From Clostridia bacterium (GTDB taxonomy: Bacteria > Bacillota > Sulfobacillia > SLMV01): a stretch of 40,387 nt of DNA. Position numbers and translations under genes: made by a program. Under the pieces are notes generated by a model that saw only the letters and a program-made list of their open reading frames with translations, had not been told where the DNA came from and made no database searches. Below are positions 8,401 to 16,682 of the stretch, piece after piece. How positions within the stretch are numbered: position 1 is the first letter of the stretch; every line of letters starts with the position of its first letter. The stretch is from NCBI GenBank assembly GCA_003566675.1, contig PXCI01000068.1, positions 1-40,387 on the forward strand, in the 5' to 3' direction.

Positions 8401-9189
8401 ATGGTTTTCAACCAGATAAAAAGGGTACTGCACCAGACGGTCCAGGTCCGGGGTTGGATGTTGATCCTTTGCTCGATCCTGTTCTTCGGTCTCAGCTCCT
8501 ATGTGGTCTATTACCTTGAACCCGGAAACTTCGAAAACCCTTTCAATGGCTTCTGGTACGTGATGACCACGGTTTCGCAGGTGGGATACGGGGACTACAC
8601 GCCTCAAACCCCCCTGGGAAGGATCTACGCGGTTGCTCTGTATGTACTTGGGATAGGGCTCTTCGGTGTTGTGGTGGCCAAGTGGGTAGATGCCGCCCTG
8701 CAGTTCCGTCAGCGGAAGGAAGAGGGAAAACTGCGCTACTACGGCAAAGATCACATCGTCATTGTGCACGGGTCGCCAAGGGCGAGAAGCACCATCAAGA
8801 AGCTGCTGCTCGACGAGGCCATTCGAATTGTGATCATTGATACGTTGCCGACCTCTCCCTTCCTCCACTCCCGCGTTCACTACGTTCAGGGTCAGCCCAC
8901 CGATGAAAGCGTACTTGCCCAGGCAAACATCCTTCAGGCGAGCGCGATCGGTCTCTTCGCCTCAGACGCAGCTGCGGACGAGGTCGGAATGGATGGCCGC
9001 ACACTGCTGATCGGTTCCAGTCTCAGGCAGGTGCTTGTGGCCCACGACCGCGAAGTCTATACCGTGGCCGAGGTAGCCAATGAATCCCACGCGCGCCATT
9101 TTCGGAACCTCGGAATCAACGACGTGGTTCTATCCAATCAGCCCTTCTCGAAAATCATGACCCAGTCCGTTCTCGAAAACGGGGACTGA
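8401..9189 (+). CDS. Two-TM potassium channel with cytoplasmic RCK (TrkA-N) domain
   Basis: The 262-residue protein begins with membrane segments at about 19-39 and 74-95. They flank a pore helix and the selectivity filter TVSQVGYGDYTP, in which VGYGD at 61-65 is the potassium signature. The cytoplasmic part from about residue 115 starts with a Rossmann strand (HIVIVHGSPRARSTIKKLL) and resembles the nucleotide- or ion-sensing RCK domain of Kch/MthK-type channels. In that strand the usual GxGxxG is altered to HGSPRA, so classical NAD binding is doubtful. The ATG at 8401 has AGGGTGG 9 bases upstream. It is monocistronic as far as can be seen. A likely role is potassium flux or turgor control, inferred from the family only. 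Confidence 0.9.
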   Translation: MVFNQIKRVLHQTVQVRGWMLILCSILFFGLSSYVVYYLEPGNFENPFNGFWYVMTTVSQVGYGDYTPQTPLGRIYAVALYVLGIGLFGVVVAKWVDAALQFRQRKEEGKLRYYGKDHIVIVHGSPRARSTIKKLLLDEAIRIVIIDTLPTSPFLHSRVHYVQGQPTDESVLAQANILQASAIGLFASDAAADEVGMDGRTLLIGSSLRQVLVAHDREVYTVAEVANESHARHFRNLGINDVVLSNQPFSKIMTQSVLENGD

Positions 9190-9481
9190 TCGGCGAGTGC
9201 CAACGATTCCCCCTATGGGCACCGTGTGCTTCCAGGCCCCTCTCCCAGCAATCCGTTCACCGCCCAGTCCCTTCCACCCACCAGACTGTCGCGCACCTCG
9301 CTACACCCTGTGCAGAGACGATCCCCCGGGGGCCTTTCTCACTCTCCGGACAACTGTGGTATCCTGTATGGGTTGGCTCGCAATTCCCTGCACCGGCGTT
9401 AACAATTTTGTAACATAGGGCGCCACATTCTGTCACAGGTGCCGGATATCCTGAAGTCGGAAAGAAAGGGAGGGATTGCTG

Positions 9482-10348
9482 ATGTACAGAATGCGAAAGG
9501 TGCTGGTCTTGCTTCTCGTTTTCGGCCTACTGCTGCTTCCATCGGGTTGCTCCCTGTTCGCCGCTGAGGAGGATGGTCCTCCTGTAGACGCCGATGATGA
9601 GATGGAGAGCGTGAACGAGCAAGAAGAAGGAGCCGAAGAAGACTCGCAGGAAAGCGATTCCCGTTCAGAGCCGGAAACCGACGGGATTGAGATCGTCACA
9701 TATATGCCCAATGCAGCGGGTCTGTGGCTGGAGCCGGACACGTACGTGGTGGCCGATGAGGGCCAAACTGCCGTCGAGTTGGCACTGCAGGCCTGGGTCC
9801 AGGGCGCCACCTTCCTTCCCACCGTTGAGGTGGCTGTCGAAACCGACGGGGGCCTGGCCTACGTATCCTTCTCCGAGGAGATCACGACCATGGAACTGGA
9901 ATACGAGGGACTGGTGCTGCTATCGCTGGTCAACACCCTTACCGAGGTTGAGGGCGTCAACAGGGTGCGGGTCCTGATCGCCGGTGAAGAGGCCTATACC
10001 CTGGCGGGCGCCTCGTACATCGGTGAAAACCTGGAACGCGATGAGTCCCTCATCGCTCGCAAAGGTTTCAGACCCCTGGCACCCACGGATCCCCGCAGGG
10101 GTGAACGCTTCACGGAGGGGGAAGTGACGGAGGTGGATGTGGAAGCCCTCACCATCCGGTTCACGGCCTTCGAGGGACCCGGCATGGGCGGCCAAACGGT
10201 CCAACTGGCCGAGGATGCCGTCATCCACCGACAGGTCTCGTCCGAGGAGCAGGTGGAGATCACCCTCGATGACATCGATGAAGGTGAGACCCTGGGGATC
10301 ATCCTCACCCCGGATGGACTGGCCCGGGGCATCATCCTCATGGAGTGA
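9482..10348 (+). CDS. GerMN-domain lipoprotein
   Basis: The 288-residue protein has a signal peptide (basic MYRMRK, then an all-Leu/Val/Phe core) ending in LLPSGC, so Cys23 is probably lipidated; Pro at -3 is not ideal for a lipobox. Residues 24-65 are a highly acidic, Glu/Asp/Ser-rich linker. Residues 68-185 match the GerMN fold: a YMPN...LWLEP start, ELALQAWVQGA, VSFSEEI, and GLVLLSLVNTLTEVEGVNRVRVLI. A C-terminal segment (200-288) looks like a small beta domain. The ATG at 9482 has GGGAGGG 7 bases upstream. GerMN proteins act at the cell envelope, for example in spore germination or cell-wall processes. The exact role here is unknown. Confidence 0.88.
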   Translation: MYRMRKVLVLLLVFGLLLLPSGCSLFAAEEDGPPVDADDEMESVNEQEEGAEEDSQESDSRSEPETDGIEIVTYMPNAAGLWLEPDTYVVADEGQTAVELALQAWVQGATFLPTVEVAVETDGGLAYVSFSEEITTMELEYEGLVLLSLVNTLTEVEGVNRVRVLIAGEEAYTLAGASYIGENLERDESLIARKGFRPLAPTDPRRGERFTEGEVTEVDVEALTIRFTAFEGPGMGGQTVQLAEDAVIHRQVSSEEQVEITLDDIDEGETLGIILTPDGLARGIILME

Positions 10349-10357
10349 GCCCCGTCA

Positions 10358-10389
10358 GGCCGACCAGGGATCTCCTCCCCTGGTCGGCC
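10358..10389 (+). terminator. Strong hairpin after the GerMN gene
   Basis: GGCCGACCAGGG (10358-10369) and CCCTGGTCGGCC (10378-10389) form a perfect 12-bp stem with an 8-base loop, starting 9 bases after the stop codon at 10346-10348. There is no T-run downstream, so it may be a T-less terminator or an mRNA-stabilising hairpin. Confidence 0.55.
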
Positions 10390-10487
10390 GCGCTGATGCC
10401 CTGTCGTTGTGAGGCTATCCATGCCAAGCAGCCCATGATACCGTAGCAATGTCATCACCTTCATCACACCGCATTGGAGGACGAACC

Positions 10488-10999
10488 ATGAACTGGCCCT
10501 GGTTTATGAGACTCTACTTTCTCGCCCTCTCCGTGGCGGTCATCGCCGGAGGCGTGCTGTTCACAAGCCAGGCGCAGTTCGGCGTGGCGCTGCTGCTAGC
10601 GGCCTGGCACTACGACTGGCTCGATGCGCTGCAGCAGCGACACCTGGTGCCGCCCTGCCTCGAGCGTTTCCCTGAACACAGCCGACACCTGCCGGAAGTG
10701 AGATACAGGCAACCATTCCGAGTGGTCCTGGCAATCCTCGGGTTGGTCAATATGGTGGGCGGCCTGTGGGGGCTCCCCGGTCCATCGATCCTCGAGATTC
10801 CTCCTGTCCTGTCGTTGTGGGCATCTGGCTCATCGTCGGCAGCATCTATCTCGCGGTGACTGAATTCGTGCGTGTCAGATGGGCGAGGGCCTCGGAAACC
10901 TTTGAACAGTATCACACCAACTTCACGGCCAGCATCCGTTGGATTTTTCTCTTCTTTTATACCGTGGCCATAGTCACCTCTTATGCGTATCCAACCTGA
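10488..10999 (+). pseudogene. Integral membrane protein gene with one frameshift
   Basis: ATG at 10488 has GGAGG 7 bases upstream and opens a membrane protein. The first frame carries hydrophobic stretches FLALSVAVIAGGVLF and FGVALLLAAWHYDWL, then VVLAILGLVNMVGGLWGL, and turns to noise before its stop at 10857-10859. A second frame, overlapping from about 10810, continues naturally with VVVGIWLIVGSIYLAV, an Arg-rich loop, and a last span IRWIFLFFYTVAIVTS, ending at 10999. Joined, they make a protein of about 170 residues with four membrane spans. A single indel near 10800-10830 explains the break. It is either a recent pseudogene or a sequencing error. No family is recognised. Confidence 0.65.
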
Positions 11000-11190
11000 A
11001 CAATTTTGCCCCCCAGCTAATCGCCGCCTCTCATTCCTGGCGCTGGCTCGGTTCTGTGTTGGTGGGGCTCTGCTGGGGCAGATCGGCGCGCAGCTCGTAA
11101 ACATGGCCAACGAACATTGGTCTGGCAGGCACTGCCGTTTCCTGCTGGGCCGGCAAGCAACACAGATCGGCATCGTCGAGAACCGGGGTC

Positions 11191-12663
11191 TCAGACCTTG
11201 AGGCGAACCCATTTTTCGCTGTCCCGGTAGCGATAGGCAATCACGTAGGACCGGGCCAGCTGATCCAGTGCCATGGAGGCCCATGCTCCGACCAGCCCCC
11301 ATCCCATGATCGTGACGAAGATGTAGCTGAGCAGTACCCTCGATCCCCACATGCCCACCATGGTGGCATACAGGGGCCAACGCGTATCCCCTGCTCCCCG
11401 CAGGGCGCCAGCCAGGATGAACTGGCTGATTTGCGGCGGCTGGATCAACCCAATGATTTTCAGGGCGATGGCGCCCTGGGCGATGACCGTGGGATCCGTC
11501 GTGTAAAGACGCATGATCCAGGGGCCCAGGAAGATGAACACCGCACTGACGGTCCACGCGAGCCACATGCCGAGCCGCCTGACCTCCCAGCCAACGGCAA
11601 CTGCCTCATCCGGGCGCCCAGCCCCGAGATTCTGACCGACGAGGGTCGTGGCCGCAACGGCAAAGGCCATACCGGGCATGAAAGACAGGCTCAACACATT
11701 CAGGGCAATCTGATGGGCCGCAAACACCTCGGTCCCGAGGCTGGCCACAACCCGGACAAAGAGGATCTGCCCGGTCCGCATCACGAACTGTTCCATCGCC
11801 GTCGGAATGCCGATGCGGCTGACGCGGGTGAGGAGCTGCCAGTCGGGGCGGCAGCCCGTTGCGAACCGGATGTGAACAGGAACATTGCCCCGCACCAGGG
11901 CCCACAAGCCCAGGGCCATCCCCACAAAGCGGGCGACCCCAGAGGCAATCGCCGCACCGGCTACACCGAGTCCTCCAAAGCCAAGGAGTCCATAAATAAG
12001 GGGATAGCCCACCAGCACAACGCAGATGTTCGCGATCATGTTGACCCGCATGGGGGTCCGGGTATCTCCGGCACCGCGAAGCATGGCCGCGATGCCCATG
12101 GAAAGGGAACTAAAGCCGAAGGTCAAACTGATGATGCGGAAGTAGACGAGTCCGCTGGGAAGAACATCGGGCGCAGCCCCCATGAACAGGAGAATGGCCT
12201 CAGCATAGTAGTAGCCGACAATACTGAAAAACACAGCCAGGACACCGTTGACCAGGAAGCTCTGCTTGGCGGTCTCATCGGCCGTGGCGTATTCCTTCGC
12301 CCCGATGGACCGGGCTATGACCGCCGTCGTACCGACGTTGAGGGCAAAGGATAGGGCCAGGCCGAGCATGAAAGGCTGGTTTGTGAGCCCCACAGCGGCC
12401 ACAGCAATGGGCCCCACCCTTCCCACCATGATCATGTTGAGCATCTGGGTCATGGTCGCGAAGAAGTTCTCCGCGAGAGCAGGGCCTGCCAGGTCCCAGA
12501 TCCTGGAGCGCATGGCTTCGAGTGGAGTAGGTTTGCCCAGGTCAGAGGCAGTCGATGAACGACCATTGATTGCGGAATGAACACGAGACTTCAAGGCAGA
12601 ACTGAAGGATTGCCTGCGTCTACCCTCTCCCAGGGCAGTGGGCCCTTCGGCAGATTCGTCCAA
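11191..12663 (-). CDS. MATE family efflux transporter
   Basis: The 490-residue protein has the twelve-span layout of the multidrug and toxin extrusion family. Two related halves each begin with a GPALAENF/GIPTAMEQF-like segment, and MLRGAGDTRTP in the first half is mirrored by ALRGAGDTRWP in the second. Other family marks are MVGRVGPIAVAAVGLTNQP and TTLVGQNLGAGRP. Such pumps expel cationic drugs or metabolites using a sodium or proton gradient. The TTG at 12663 is preferred because GGAGG (12673-12677) lies 9 bases upstream. The frame stays open to a GTG at 12729. The roughly 50 hydrophilic N-terminal residues before the first span are unusually long. It is monocistronic on the minus strand, with a candidate promoter just upstream. 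Confidence 0.93.
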   Translation of the reverse strand: MDESAEGPTALGEGRRRQSFSSALKSRVHSAINGRSSTASDLGKPTPLEAMRSRIWDLAGPALAENFFATMTQMLNMIMVGRVGPIAVAAVGLTNQPFMLGLALSFALNVGTTAVIARSIGAKEYATADETAKQSFLVNGVLAVFFSIVGYYYAEAILLFMGAAPDVLPSGLVYFRIISLTFGFSSLSMGIAAMLRGAGDTRTPMRVNMIANICVVLVGYPLIYGLLGFGGLGVAGAAIASGVARFVGMALGLWALVRGNVPVHIRFATGCRPDWQLLTRVSRIGIPTAMEQFVMRTGQILFVRVVASLGTEVFAAHQIALNVLSLSFMPGMAFAVAATTLVGQNLGAGRPDEAVAVGWEVRRLGMWLAWTVSAVFIFLGPWIMRLYTTDPTVIAQGAIALKIIGLIQPPQISQFILAGALRGAGDTRWPLYATMVGMWGSRVLLSYIFVTIMGWGLVGAWASMALDQLARSYVIAYRYRDSEKWVRLKV

Positions 12664-12762
12664 TGCTTCACGCCTCCGACTCTCATCGTGGTCGTACCGA
12701 CATCCGGGACCCCGAGAGCATGGTAGCACTTCGATACCCGAAACTATCGGGATTAGAACTAG

Positions 12763-12789
12763 ACTATATCACCCCTCCTCCCCAGTCAA
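12763..12789 (-). promoter_or_regulatory. Candidate promoter of the MATE gene
   Basis: On the minus strand TTGACT (12784-12789) and TATAGT (12763-12768) are separated by 15 bases. The hexamers are close to consensus but the spacer is short. The predicted start would lie about 90 bases before the TTG at 12663. Confidence 0.4.
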
Positions 12790-12892
12790 CAGGTCCATCT
12801 CGCATCAATCCATCAAAATCCCGCACCTCTGGCATCCAATCATAGAATAGATGGCAGATGTATGCATGTTCCGCCGTTATCGGCGCTTTGTG

Positions 12893-13020
12893 AGGCCTAG
12901 CACCTCGGCGCCGTAGCTTTCAGGTGTTGGACATCCTGGGCGACCTCCTGATATCCGAAACCAGCTCGGTCGTTGTTGATTTGTCGGTGGTGATCCATGC
13001 TAACATGAAGTGCTAGGCCT
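12893..13020. repeat. 128-bp segment bounded by an 11-bp perfect inverted repeat
   Basis: AGGCCTAGCAC (12893-12903) and GTGCTAGGCCT (13010-13020) are exact reverse complements, 106 bases apart. No coding frame is evident inside. The surrounding gap (12664-13082) holds no gene. No target-site duplication is visible outside the repeats. It could be a small non-autonomous element, a folded RNA leader or chance. Confidence 0.5.
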
Positions 13021-13082
13021 GACCGAGATCACTACTGAACCATGGGTGTGATACTCTCGGAAGGTCGGAGAGGAGACATGCC

Positions 13083-13862
13083 ATGAAACCGCCACAACAG
13101 GATCCAGAAGCATTCCCAGGCAACACACAAATCCTGGTATCGCCGCAGGGTGAGTTCATCCCATCAACCAGCCTGGTAGACCTATTTGTCCAGGGACGCG
13201 AGGCGTATCAATGGCGAGATTCGCCGTCCTCGAGTCAGCAAAGTGTGCTCGATGTCGAGCAGGAAGTCTCCAACCTGATCAAGAATCTGACGCCCGAAAG
13301 AGCCCGTGCCATTGTCTCGGTGGTATCGCACTGGGAAGCGAATAATGCCAACTCGCAACGGACCATGGATGATGCAGATCCGGACATCTGTGTGAAAATG
13401 CAGGACGGCATCAAGTCCTTGCTCCGAGCACGTTCCACCGCTGGCTCACTGGATCGGCTTTGCCAGCTACCCGGTCTCAGCTTGATGATGGCATCCAGGA
13501 TCTACCGCTTCTGCTGTCCCGGCGATGGTGCATCGCTCGACAGGCACTCGTCATATTTCTTCAACTCCGTGCCGATACGCTCATGTTCTGCGCGGTCTGG
13601 ATTTGCGACCGAGTTTCGCAGAGAGTGGTCGACTGAAAAGCGCACAACGAGCCGACTGGCAATCGATCGGCCGAACCTGTACAGAAAGAATCTGACGGAG
13701 TATGTGCAGGTCTACTTGCCGCTACTTACGCGCCTTGCACAGTTCCTCAACGAACACAAGGTTACGTACAGCTGCGCGGCTACCGGCCAGCAAAAGCAAT
13801 GGCGTGCCGCAGACGTGGAGATGGCAGGCTACCAATGGTGGTCGGAAAACGGGAGGAGCTAG
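13083..13862 (+). CDS. Hypothetical protein with a helix-hairpin-helix-like segment
   Basis: This 259-residue soluble protein starts at an ATG with AGAGGAG 7 bases upstream. Residues about 120-165 read LDRLCQLPGLSLMMASRIYR and then FCCPGDGASLDRHSSYFF. This resembles the L-PGvG-ASaiL-f-P-x-D pattern of helix-hairpin-helix DNA-glycosylase-like proteins, although the central Gly-rich loop is changed to PGLSLM. The C-terminal WRAADVEMAGYQWW also resembles the closing motif of that uncharacterised group. A DNA- or nucleotide-related role is therefore possible but not shown. Composition is ordinary and no membrane segment is present. It stands alone on the plus strand between two minus-strand genes, directly after the 128-bp inverted-repeat segment. 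Confidence 0.7.
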   Translation: MKPPQQDPEAFPGNTQILVSPQGEFIPSTSLVDLFVQGREAYQWRDSPSSSQQSVLDVEQEVSNLIKNLTPERARAIVSVVSHWEANNANSQRTMDDADPDICVKMQDGIKSLLRARSTAGSLDRLCQLPGLSLMMASRIYRFCCPGDGASLDRHSSYFFNSVPIRSCSARSGFATEFRREWSTEKRTTSRLAIDRPNLYRKNLTEYVQVYLPLLTRLAQFLNEHKVTYSCAATGQQKQWRAADVEMAGYQWWSENGRS

Positions 13863-13926
13863 GTGAAGATGATATCCAAGTGAGAGAACCACTCTGACAG
13901 CCCCTTCCTGGTGGAACGGATTATCG

Positions 13927-14190
13927 TCATGGTAGGTCCACCAGCTCCTCGTTCGGGTTCCGGGCAAAGCCATCCACGAGCTGAGACTCATTGCCGACAA
14001 AATCGAGCTCCCACGCACCTAGATCATCCAGGTTGGATCCCTCTTCTACCGCGGAGGGGCGCCCCCTCCAGGCAACGCGGAAGGTTGGTCACCCAGCACC
14101 ACCTGCTTGAACTCCCCGGTCGCTCAGGTGACCTGGATGGTACGAATCCCTACGATCACGCCATGGAGTATGCGGCCTGTGACTGCCAGG
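13927..14190 (-). pseudogene. Possible decayed 3' end of an unrecognised gene
   Basis: On the minus strand three short frames follow one another with protein-like composition: GRILHGVIVGIRTIQVT, then TGEFKQVVLGDQPSALPGG, then VEEGSNLDDLGAWELDFVGN continuing to a TGA at 13927-13929. This looks like the last 80 or so residues of a protein broken by two frame changes. No family is recognised and no start is present. The rest of the 13863-14217 gap shows nothing else. Confidence 0.3.
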
Positions 14191-14217
14191 GGAAGGAAAC
14201 CTAAACGGGTAGCCCCT

Positions 14218-14796
14218 TCATCGATCAACCCCGGGCCAGCCCGTCCTCAACCTCTCCCATTCCTCTCTCAGCATTCCATAGGCCACCGAATCATAGCGCC
14301 TGCCTTCAACCACCCGGGCCTTGCGGAAACGCGCCTCCACCGCGAAGCCGAGCTTGCAGGCAACCCGCAGCATCCGGTGATTACCCGACCACGTCCGCAG
14401 CCCAACCCGAACCAGGTCGGTCTCCGAGAAGACGTGATCTGTCCACAGGGCAAGAGCCTCCGTGCCGAGCCCGCAGCCCCACAATCCTGCCTCGGGCAGG
14501 TTGATGCCAACCTCCAGCCAGTCCGTTTTCCGGTCGATCCAGTAGCGGCTGACCCAGCCAATATGCTGTCCCTCGGCCGTGTCTACCTCCATGGTGCGGC
14601 GGGGAAGGGGAAGGTCCTTCGGCGATCTCGGGGCAAATTGCATGATCATCTCGGCCTCATCGACCACCGGAGAAAGATCCTCCCAGGGAGCATCCCACTT
14701 CTGCCATTCGCCGCCCTTGAACCACCTGAGATAATCTCCCAGATCCGAATGGTCCCGATCCCTGAGAACCACCCTGTCACCGTTTATTGCAAGCAA
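14218..14796 (-). CDS. GNAT family N-acetyltransferase (RimJ/RimL type)
   Basis: The 192-residue protein has the layout of RimJ/RimL-like acetyltransferases. It starts LAINGDRVVLRDRDHSDLGD, has a W/F-rich substrate region (YLRWFKGGEWQKWDAPWED), then the beta strand IGWVSRYWIDRKTDWLEVGI. The acetyl-CoA segment follows (LPEAGLWGCGLGTEALALW), and last the conserved NHRMLRVACKLGF with a C-terminal YDSVAYGMLREEW. It would transfer an acetyl group from acetyl-CoA to an amine; the substrate is unknown. The TTG at 14796 is preferred because GGGGAGGG lies 8 bases upstream. The frame is open to 14922 but without a better start. It is on the same strand as rluD but separated from it by about 190 bases. 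Confidence 0.88.
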   Translation of the reverse strand: MLAINGDRVVLRDRDHSDLGDYLRWFKGGEWQKWDAPWEDLSPVVDEAEMIMQFAPRSPKDLPLPRRTMEVDTAEGQHIGWVSRYWIDRKTDWLEVGINLPEAGLWGCGLGTEALALWTDHVFSETDLVRVGLRTWSGNHRMLRVACKLGFAVEARFRKARVVEGRRYDSVAYGMLREEWERLRTGWPGVDR

Positions 14797-14988
14797 TGCC
14801 CACACCCTCCCCCTCATCGTGGTATCCGCTGCACGAGCTACTGCACCGCAGTGCCGCAGCAAATCGACAGTACCATCCGCTGTGTCCGTGGAAACTCCGT
14901 GAAGAGGATCGCGCTCCCACACCGTGTCACCCGAATCAGCCAGCCATAACCGGCCGTTTCACCCTATCCGTGGTCCCAGGGGAGACCC

Positions 14989-15975
14989 TCAGACCTGTCC
15001 CGATCGGATACGGTCCAGCAGCTCCTGCATGTCCTCGGGCATGGGCGCCTCGAAGTCCATTCGTGTTCCCGTCGTCGGATGCTCGAAGGAGAGCTTATGG
15101 GCGTGCAGGGCCTGCCCCTCCATACCCCTGGAAGGCTGATCCTGGGCATACAGAGGATCATCAACAACGGGATAACCTATGTAGGCCAGATGGACCCGGA
15201 TCTGGTGGGTGCGGCCCGTATCCAGCTCGCAGCGAAGAAGGGAATGTCGCCCATCAAGAACATCGAGGACCCGAAACCACGTCACCGCCTTCTTTCCACC
15301 CCGGGTCGCAACCTTCATCTTGAACCGGGTGTCGGGATCCCGGGTGACGCGGGCATCGATCTTCCCCGTCTCGACGTCGACGGCTCCATAAACGAGGGCA
15401 AGGTAGATCCGTTTCATATGCCGCTTCCTGATCTGGTAGGAAAGATGCAGGTGGGCCGTGTTGTTCTTGGCCACCACCATCAGACCCGTGGTGTCCTTGT
15501 CGAGCCGATGCACGATCCCGGGCCGCATGATGTTGTTGATGCTGGAAAGATCCGAGCAATGGTAGAGCAGGGCGTGAACCAGGGTTCCCGAAGCATGTCC
15601 AGGAGCGGGATGGACCACGAGCCCCCGCTGCTTGTTGATCACCAGGAGATCCTCGTCCTCGAAGACAACGTCCAGGGGAATGTCTTCTGGCTCCAGGGCC
15701 GTCCTGCGAGCAGGGGGCACCATCAGGGTCACCGGATCGCCGGTGTGCACAAGATAACTGGGTGTGTCCACCATCTCACCGAAGACCTGGACGTTGCCCT
15801 CCCGGATCAGGTTCTGAATGTAGGTGCGGGAGTATGCCTCCGAGGTGCGACGGGCCAGAAACACATCCACCCGGCTGCCGCTGTCCTCCTCCTGGACGAT
15901 CCAATCGAGCACCTGGGTCCCAGGAGCTAGTTCGTTTTCTTCCCACTCTGGCTCATCAGAGAAGTCTTCGGCCAT
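14989..15975 (-). CDS. rluD: RluD-family 23S rRNA pseudouridine synthase
   Basis: RluA/RluD enzymes isomerise specific uridines in 23S rRNA. The 328-residue protein has an N-terminal S4 RNA-binding domain at about 34-85 (SRVDVFLARRTSEAYSR followed by IREGNVQVFG). The catalytic domain carries the family motif HRLDKDTTGLMV with catalytic Asp159. It also has LVINKQRGLVVHPAPGH before it, and LDTGRTHQIRVHLAYIGYPVV with LHAHKLSFEHP after it. The ATG at 15975 follows GGGAGGG closely. Longer frames would start inside lspA. It lies 37 bases downstream of lspA and is probably co-transcribed, an arrangement common in Firmicutes. Which uridines are modified cannot be told; the symbol is by family. Confidence 0.93.
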   Translation of the reverse strand: MAEDFSDEPEWEENELAPGTQVLDWIVQEEDSGSRVDVFLARRTSEAYSRTYIQNLIREGNVQVFGEMVDTPSYLVHTGDPVTLMVPPARRTALEPEDIPLDVVFEDEDLLVINKQRGLVVHPAPGHASGTLVHALLYHCSDLSSINNIMRPGIVHRLDKDTTGLMVVAKNNTAHLHLSYQIRKRHMKRIYLALVYGAVDVETGKIDARVTRDPDTRFKMKVATRGGKKAVTWFRVLDVLDGRHSLLRCELDTGRTHQIRVHLAYIGYPVVDDPLYAQDQPSRGMEGQALHAHKLSFEHPTTGTRMDFEAPMPEDMQELLDRIRSGQV

Positions 15976-16012
15976 CTTGCCCTCCCAATTAATCCGCTGC
16001 CATACGCCTATC

Positions 16013-16450
16013 CTACTCTTCTTTTGCACTCACCCGCCACAGGTGAACAGCCAGCAAGATGGAGCCAACCACAAGGCCGATGTCGGCCACATTGAAGACC
16101 GGCCACACCCGAAAATCAATGAAATCCACCACATAACCCCAGGCCATCCTGTCCACCAGGTTGCCCAGGGCACCGCCAAGGATCATTCCCGCGGCCGGCC
16201 GACTCAGAAGGTGAGCATCGCGGGAGAAATAGTGCCACCACAGGATCCCGGCAAAAAGTACCACGTTAGCCACAACGAAGAACAGGAAACGGCCGCGAAG
16301 AATGCCGAAGGCTGCTCCCGTATTTTGCACATAGGTCAAATGCAGGACATCCTCGATGACCGGCAGCGACTCTCCCAGGGAAAGTCCCTGCACGGCCAGG
16401 GCCTTGGTTACCCGGTCTGCGACAAAAACCAGCACCATCCACAAATACAC
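16013..16450 (-). CDS. lspA: Lipoprotein signal peptidase (signal peptidase II)
   Basis: LspA cleaves the signal peptide of diacylated prolipoproteins in the cytoplasmic membrane. The 145-residue, four-span protein has all family signatures: YVQNTGAAFGILRG, then GGALGNLVDR with catalytic Asp100, YVVDFID, and FNVADIGLVVG with catalytic Asp123. The GTG at 16450 has GGAGG (16459-16463) 8 bases upstream. It lacks the N-terminal few residues seen in some homologues but the first span is complete. The window encodes likely clients, including the GerMN and HtrA-like lipoproteins. It is first in a two-gene operon with rluD, with a promoter at 16483-16511. Confidence 0.96.
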   Translation of the reverse strand: MYLWMVLVFVADRVTKALAVQGLSLGESLPVIEDVLHLTYVQNTGAAFGILRGRFLFFVVANVVLFAGILWWHYFSRDAHLLSRPAAGMILGGALGNLVDRMAWGYVVDFIDFRVWPVFNVADIGLVVGSILLAVHLWRVSAKEE

Positions 16451-16482
16451 CCATTCACCCTCCGCTCTGCTATCTGGGCTTC

Positions 16483-16511
16483 ATTTTAGCACAGCCTGAA
16501 ACATATACCAA
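16483..16511 (-). promoter_or_regulatory. Promoter of lspA-rluD
   Basis: On the minus strand TTGGTA (16506-16511) and TAAAAT (16483-16488) are separated by 17 bases. The predicted start lies about 25 bases before the lspA GTG. Confidence 0.55.
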
Positions 16512-16682
16512 ACTCAGACGAGGGGCCAGGGAAGAGCGAATGATACCATTGGGGGACCTCACTGGTGCTCCCCTCCGACCAGATAGCCGCCGCAGATCAC
16601 CGGTTACGAGGCCACGGCAACGCCCTCCCGATGGCAGATCCTCCATCGTTGTGCGCGGCGCCCAGTGTTCGCCATCCTCCGG

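Noticed and set aside
11431-12354. 307-residue plus-strand frame opposite the MATE gene
   Set aside because: It is rich in Gly, Asp, His and Arg, without any hydrophobic core, and is a shadow of the transporter gene.
12893-13020. Integron attC site
   Set aside because: The length and terminal inverted repeat fit, but the invariant AAC/GTT triplets are absent and no integrase is nearby.
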